A stretch of DNA of 64,000 nucleotides from contig NZ_MDFM01000008.1 of assembly GCF_002939985.1 (NCBI RefSeq), forward strand, positions 113,653 through 177,652, given 5' to 3'. The notes under the pieces are model-generated. The model was not told where the DNA came from. It ran no database searches and saw only the letters and a list, made by a program, of their open reading frames with translations. The translations under genes were made by a program, and so were the position numbers. Source of the DNA: Xanthomonas hortorum pv. cynarae (GTDB lineage: Bacteria > Pseudomonadota > Gammaproteobacteria > Xanthomonadales > Xanthomonadaceae). This document shows, in pieces, positions 60,704 through 64,000 of this stretch (positions are counted from its first letter, which is position 1; each line of letters begins with the position of its first letter).

Positions 60704-63205
60704 TTACGTGCCGCGCGGTTTTGCTCTGTGCGTTGCCGCCGCGGTCCACGGATCGTCGGGCCATGGATGTCTGGGATACCGCCCCTTCATCTCCTTCCTG
60801 ACTTCCGGATACATCGTGACCCAGAAGCTCTTCAGATCCTGTGTGACCTGCAACGGTCGCCCACCTGGTGAGAGCAGGTGCAAGGTCAACGGGATGCGGC
60901 CGTCGGCGATGCGCGGAGTTTCGGCCAGGCCGAACAGTTCCTGCAACTTGACCGCCAGCACCGGCGGCAACGGTTGCCCGGCGTGATCGACGGCGTAGCT
61001 GATCTGCCGCTCCATGCCCGAGGGCACGCTGATCCGGGTGGGCGCGTGGCGGTCGATTGCCTGGCGGCGGTCCCATGGCAAGGCGGCCTTGAGCGCTTCG
61101 CCCAGGCTGCTTTCGTCGAGTGCGTCGAGCCGGGTCTTGCCGACGAACGCCGGGCGCAGCCAGGTCTCCAGCGTGGCCATCAGGGCTGCATCGGAGAGAT
61201 CGGGCAACGCGAGTTCCGGCATCCAGGCGCACAGCGACTGTACGCGTGCGCGCCATTGGCGCAGGCCGTCGGTCCAGGGCAGGGCATCCAGACCCAGTTG
61301 GCGTATCGCCTCGGTGAGCGCGCTGGCGGCCTGGGCGGGATCGACGCGGCCGGCCGGGCGGCTGTCGAGCACGATGCGGTCGAAGCTCGATTGCCGGCGC
61401 GCGACCAACGCGCGCTTGTCCGCATCCCACTGCACCAGATCCTGCTGCACGAAGCGCTCGGGCACGCTGCGGCGCAGATAGCCTTCGTCCACCGGTGCTG
61501 CGCGCAGCAGCAGCGCGTCCTTGGCCTCGTAACGCAATTCGCTGGCGACCAGCCAGGGTTCGCCGCGCAGGTCGCTGTGGTCGAACAGGCGCGCGCTGCG
61601 GCCGTTGGCGAGCAGGTAGCGCAGCGGGTCGGCAGGGTGGCGCGCAGCGATGCGGTCGGGGAAGGCGTGCGAGAGCAGATCGCCGAGTGCATGCGCCTCC
61701 ACGCTGGCGGGCGGTGCGCTGTCGCAACGCAGCCGGCGTCGCCATTGTTTGGCGGCGCTGTCGATCGCGGCCAGGGCGCCGCGGTTCGCGTCGTGCCCAC
61801 TGCGGCCCTGGCGGAATGCGGCCAGCGCACGCCAGCGCGCAGCCAGCCCATCGCCGCCCTGACGCAGCGGGTCGCGCGCTTCCAGCAAGGCGGCCAGGTC
61901 GCAGGCCAGCGCTACGCGCGGGGCATCGCCGGCTTGCGCCAGCATTGCGGCCAGGCGCGGATGCGTGCCCAGCGCGAGCATGCGCCGGCCCACGGTGGTG
62001 ATACCGCCGCTGTCGGTGAGTGCGCCCAGCCGTTGCAGCAATTCGTGTGCGGCAGCGAGCGCGCCGGCGGGCGGTGCATCGACAAAACGCAGCGCGGCGC
62101 TGCCCCAAGCGGCCAGTTCCAGTGCCAGGCCGGCCAGTTCTACCTGGGTGATCTCCGCACGCCGCTGCGGTTCCAGCCGTTGCGATTGCGGCCACAGCCG
62201 GTACGCCCAACCGCTGGCCACCCGCCCGGCGCGGCCGGCGCGTTGGTCGGCCGAGGCTTGCGCAATGGTGGTGATGTCCAGCCGCGAGAAGCCGCTGTTG
62301 GGGTCGTAATGCGGCTCGCGCGCCAGCCCGCTGTCGATCACCACGCGCACGCCGGGCAGGGTCACCGAAGACTCGGCCACGTTGGTGGCCAGCACCACGC
62401 GCCGGCGCCCTGACGGGTCGGGTTGCAGTACCTGGCTTTGCGCCTCGACCGGCAGCTCGCCATGTAGCGGTAGCACTTGCACCGCCGGGTCCAGCACGTC
62501 CTGCAGCGCGCTGTGCACGCGTGCGATCTCGCGCTGGCCGGGCAGGAACACCAGCACATCGCCCGGATGGGTGGCCAAGGCCTGTTCCACCGCGCGCCGC
62601 GTCTGCGGCTCCAGCGCCTCGTCGCGCCGCGCGGGGAAGTGTGCGATCTCCACCGGGAAACTGCGCCCGGCGCTGCTCAGGCGCGGTGCGTCGAGAAAGC
62701 CGGCCAGGCGCTCGCCATCGAGCGTGGCCGACATCGCCACGATGCGCAGGTCTTCGCGCACCTGCGCCTGCACATCCAGCGCCAGCGCCAGACCGAGGTC
62801 GCCGGCCAGATGGCGTTCGTGGAATTCGTCGAACAGCAGTGCGCCGATGTGTTCCAGCATCGGGTCGTCCTGGATCAGCCGGGTCAGGATGCCCTCGGTA
62901 ACGACCTCGATGCGGGTGCGCGCGGAGGTCTTGTTCTCGAAGCGGATGCGGTAGCCCACGGTCTCGCCGACTGGCTCGCCGAGCTGGCGCGCCATGAACA
63001 TCGCCGCACTACGGGCGGCCACGCGGCGCGGTTCGAGCATCACGATCTTGCGGCCGGCCAGCCATGGCGCGTCCAGCAGCGCCAGCGGCACTTGCGTAGT
63101 CTTGCCGGCGCCGGGTGGCGCTTCCAGCACCAGGCGCGGATGGGCGGCCAGGCTGCCGCGGATTTGCGGCAATAACGGGGAGATCGGAAACGCGGGGTCG
63201 GTCAT
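60704..63205 (-). CDS. hrpB: ATP-dependent RNA helicase HrpB
   Basis: 833 residues, DExH helicase. Motif I is LEAPPGAGKTTQVPLALL, motif II LFDEFHERHL (DEFH), motif III MSATLDGERL. Later motifs IV-VI appear with VVIDSGLAREPHYD, GRAGRVASGWAYRLW. The C-terminal about 120 residues match HrpB (GGRPLQVTQDLKSFWVTMYPEVRKEMKGRYPRHPWPDDP). The stop lies right at the edge of an intergenic palindrome. ATG at 63205. Note that this is the RNA helicase, not the type III secretion protein of the same name. Confidence 0.95.
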   Translation of the reverse strand: MTDPAFPISPLLPQIRGSLAAHPRLVLEAPPGAGKTTQVPLALLDAPWLAGRKIVMLEPRRVAARSAAMFMARQLGEPVGETVGYRIRFENKTSARTRIEVVTEGILTRLIQDDPMLEHIGALLFDEFHERHLAGDLGLALALDVQAQVREDLRIVAMSATLDGERLAGFLDAPRLSSAGRSFPVEIAHFPARRDEALEPQTRRAVEQALATHPGDVLVFLPGQREIARVHSALQDVLDPAVQVLPLHGELPVEAQSQVLQPDPSGRRRVVLATNVAESSVTLPGVRVVIDSGLAREPHYDPNSGFSRLDITTIAQASADQRAGRAGRVASGWAYRLWPQSQRLEPQRRAEITQVELAGLALELAAWGSAALRFVDAPPAGALAAAHELLQRLGALTDSGGITTVGRRMLALGTHPRLAAMLAQAGDAPRVALACDLAALLEARDPLRQGGDGLAARWRALAAFRQGRSGHDANRGALAAIDSAAKQWRRRLRCDSAPPASVEAHALGDLLSHAFPDRIAARHPADPLRYLLANGRSARLFDHSDLRGEPWLVASELRYEAKDALLLRAAPVDEGYLRRSVPERFVQQDLVQWDADKRALVARRQSSFDRIVLDSRPAGRVDPAQAASALTEAIRQLGLDALPWTDGLRQWRARVQSLCAWMPELALPDLSDAALMATLETWLRPAFVGKTRLDALDESSLGEALKAALPWDRRQAIDRHAPTRISVPSGMERQISYAVDHAGQPLPPVLAVKLQELFGLAETPRIADGRIPLTLHLLSPGGRPLQVTQDLKSFWVTMYPEVRKEMKGRYPRHPWPDDPWTAAATHRAKPRGT

Positions 63206-63342
63206 GCGCGGGAAGGATACGGGGCGGCCCGAATCGGCGCGATGGTCGGGTTGGTGGGTGAAGGTGTCAGGGAATGCCGAGTGGCGAAGTGCATGCCTAG
63301 GCATACCCGACTGTTTTGAAGGCCGAGCTTGCTTCAGACCCG

Positions 63343-63760
63343 GGCAGGGGCGTCGACGGCATCGCGTTCCAGACCAATATCCTGGCGTTGAACGCAGCGG
63401 TCGGCCGGCGCGGCCAAGGAGGTCAAGCAGTTGATCGATGCCTCGGTGGCCAGCGTGGAGCGCGGCAGCGCACGCGTGGATCAGGCCGGGCAGACGATGC
63501 AGCAGATCGTGCAATCGGTGCAGCAGGTGACCACGTTGATTGCCGAGATTTCCGCCGCATCGCGCGAACAATCGTCCGGCATCGAGCACGTTGCCCGCAC
63601 GGTCAACGACATGGACGAAACCACTCAGCGCAATGCCGCGCTGGTGGAAGAAGCCTCTGCGGCGGCACGTGCGATGGAAGAACAGGCGGTGGAACTGAGC
63701 GAGGCGGTGTCGGTGTTCCGCCTGGATGCACGCCGGCCGCGCTTAGCTGCTGCGGCGTGA
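63343..63760 (+). pseudogene. Decayed methyl-accepting chemotaxis protein, 3' fragment
   Basis: Two frames together spell the chemoreceptor signalling tip. The first ends VDGIAFQTNILALNAAV (to about 63402). The second resumes at AAKEVKQLIDASVASVERGS (63410 on) and runs to LSEAVSVFRLDARRPRLA before the stop at 63758. The junction is shifted by one base, and the usual segment between [20 protein letters not shown] and AAKEV is missing. The N-terminal sensor and HAMP parts are absent. It reads as a deletion-bearing remnant of a tsr/tar-like gene. Confidence 0.85.
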
Positions 63761-63800
63761 GGCTCCACATCGCCGTGTCACTGCTTGCCGAAGCACTGAC

Positions 63801-63839
63801 GCACCACTCTTGCACGCACGTTGAGTGCAAGAGTGGTGC
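63801..63839. terminator. Long perfect hairpin after the chemoreceptor remnant
   Basis: GCACCACTCTTGCAC (63801-63815) pairs with GTGCAAGAGTGGTGC (63825-63839), loop GCACGTTGA. 15 bp, no mismatch. No T-run follows. It may be a terminator or a mobile palindromic element. Confidence 0.6.
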
Positions 63840-63940
63840 AGCACAACGTTTGGGGACAGCGCGGCGCGCAGTCGATATCCGTCTAGATGCAGTCAAAAGC
63901 TGAGTTCGTCGAGGGCGCGGTGCCCTCGCCGCTCGCGGGA

Positions 63941-64000
63941 CACGCCGTGAATCCGTCCGTGGAGGCTCGGTGGCGGCATCCATGCCGCCACACGGTCCCG
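63941..64000. repeat. Interspersed element at the window end
   Basis: Contains GTCCGTGGAGGCTCGGTGGC followed by the palindrome TGGCGGCATCCATGCCGCCA. Elements of this type (short hairpin ending in a GGCGCCATCC-like pattern) are common in Xanthomonas intergenic DNA. The element runs past the window end. 63840-63940 shows no gene. Confidence 0.5.

Noticed and set aside
60669..62210. A 513-codon frame within hrpB, in another minus-strand frame
   Set aside because: Its residues are Arg/Ala/Gly-rich with no motif. The hrpB frame is complete.
1..64000. tRNA, rRNA, CRISPR arrays, prophage or IS transposase genes
   Set aside because: No cloverleaf, repeat-spacer pattern or transposase motif was found by eye on either strand. 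A tool search (tRNAscan, CRT, ISfinder) would be decisive.

Overview
The window is a high-GC chromosomal segment that I assign to Xanthomonas. The evidence is an xopR-type type III effector gene with a textbook HrpX promoter (PIP box plus -10), an OhrR/Ohr pair with the cysteine spacing known from Xanthomonas and Xylella, a class III cyclase/cNMP-GGDEF pair like XC_0249/XC_0250 of X. campestris, and interspersed intergenic palindromes typical of the genus. No rRNA, tRNA, CRISPR, IS transposase or prophage gene was seen. Most of the window is core chromosome, with small accessory pockets.

Layout. 1-8.1 kb: a small membrane protein (DUF1328), ddl, ubiJ-ubiB, truC, a DUF2059 protein, arfB with a PlsC-type acyltransferase, and a secreted isoaspartyl peptidase. 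8.2-12.7 kb: an M3 peptidase lipoprotein and an unrecognised 719-aa protein that could be a type III effector. 13-19.6 kb: an MBL-fold hydrolase opposite a TetR regulator, then a LysR regulator opposite the glyoxylate shunt genes aceB-aceA. 19.7-25 kb: the most interesting block. It holds a cNMP-binding diguanylate cyclase, a class III nucleotide cyclase with TPR-like repeats, a convergent NHLP-like RiPP precursor gene and a SagB-like dehydrogenase. I read this as a second-messenger-linked peptide-modification system.

25-33 kb: an S9 peptidase lipoprotein and the leucine-catabolic genes ivd-mccB-mccA (one strand) with a divergent TetR regulator. 33-37 kb: a RES/Xre toxin-antitoxin pair and a four-gene iron/siderophore-type membrane operon behind a Fur-like palindrome. 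37.3-41.6 kb: a cytochrome c5-type protein, an ExeM-like nuclease, and a MerC protein divergent from a CobW GTPase across a near-perfect Zur box. 41.8-44.1 kb: xopR and, just upstream, a shorter xopR paralogue with its own PIP box. 44-51.6 kb: an EamA transporter, an alpha/beta hydrolase, zapE, a toxin-antitoxin-like overlapping pair, ohrR-ohr behind nested palindromes, a second hydrolase, a DUF2884 lipoprotein and two small unknown genes. 51.7-63.2 kb: two aldo/keto reductases, an MDR oxidoreductase, an exported methyltransferase-like protein, rluE, an Oar-like TonB-dependent receptor, a small membrane protein and the helicase hrpB. The window ends with a decayed chemoreceptor fragment and interspersed palindromes.

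How it fits together: several regulator-target pairs are readable directly from divergent layout plus palindromes (LysR-aceBA, TetR-ivd/mcc, OhrR-ohr, Zur-cobW/merC, Fur-PepSY operon, HrpX-xopR). All domain and residue positions are read by eye and approximate; no searches were run.
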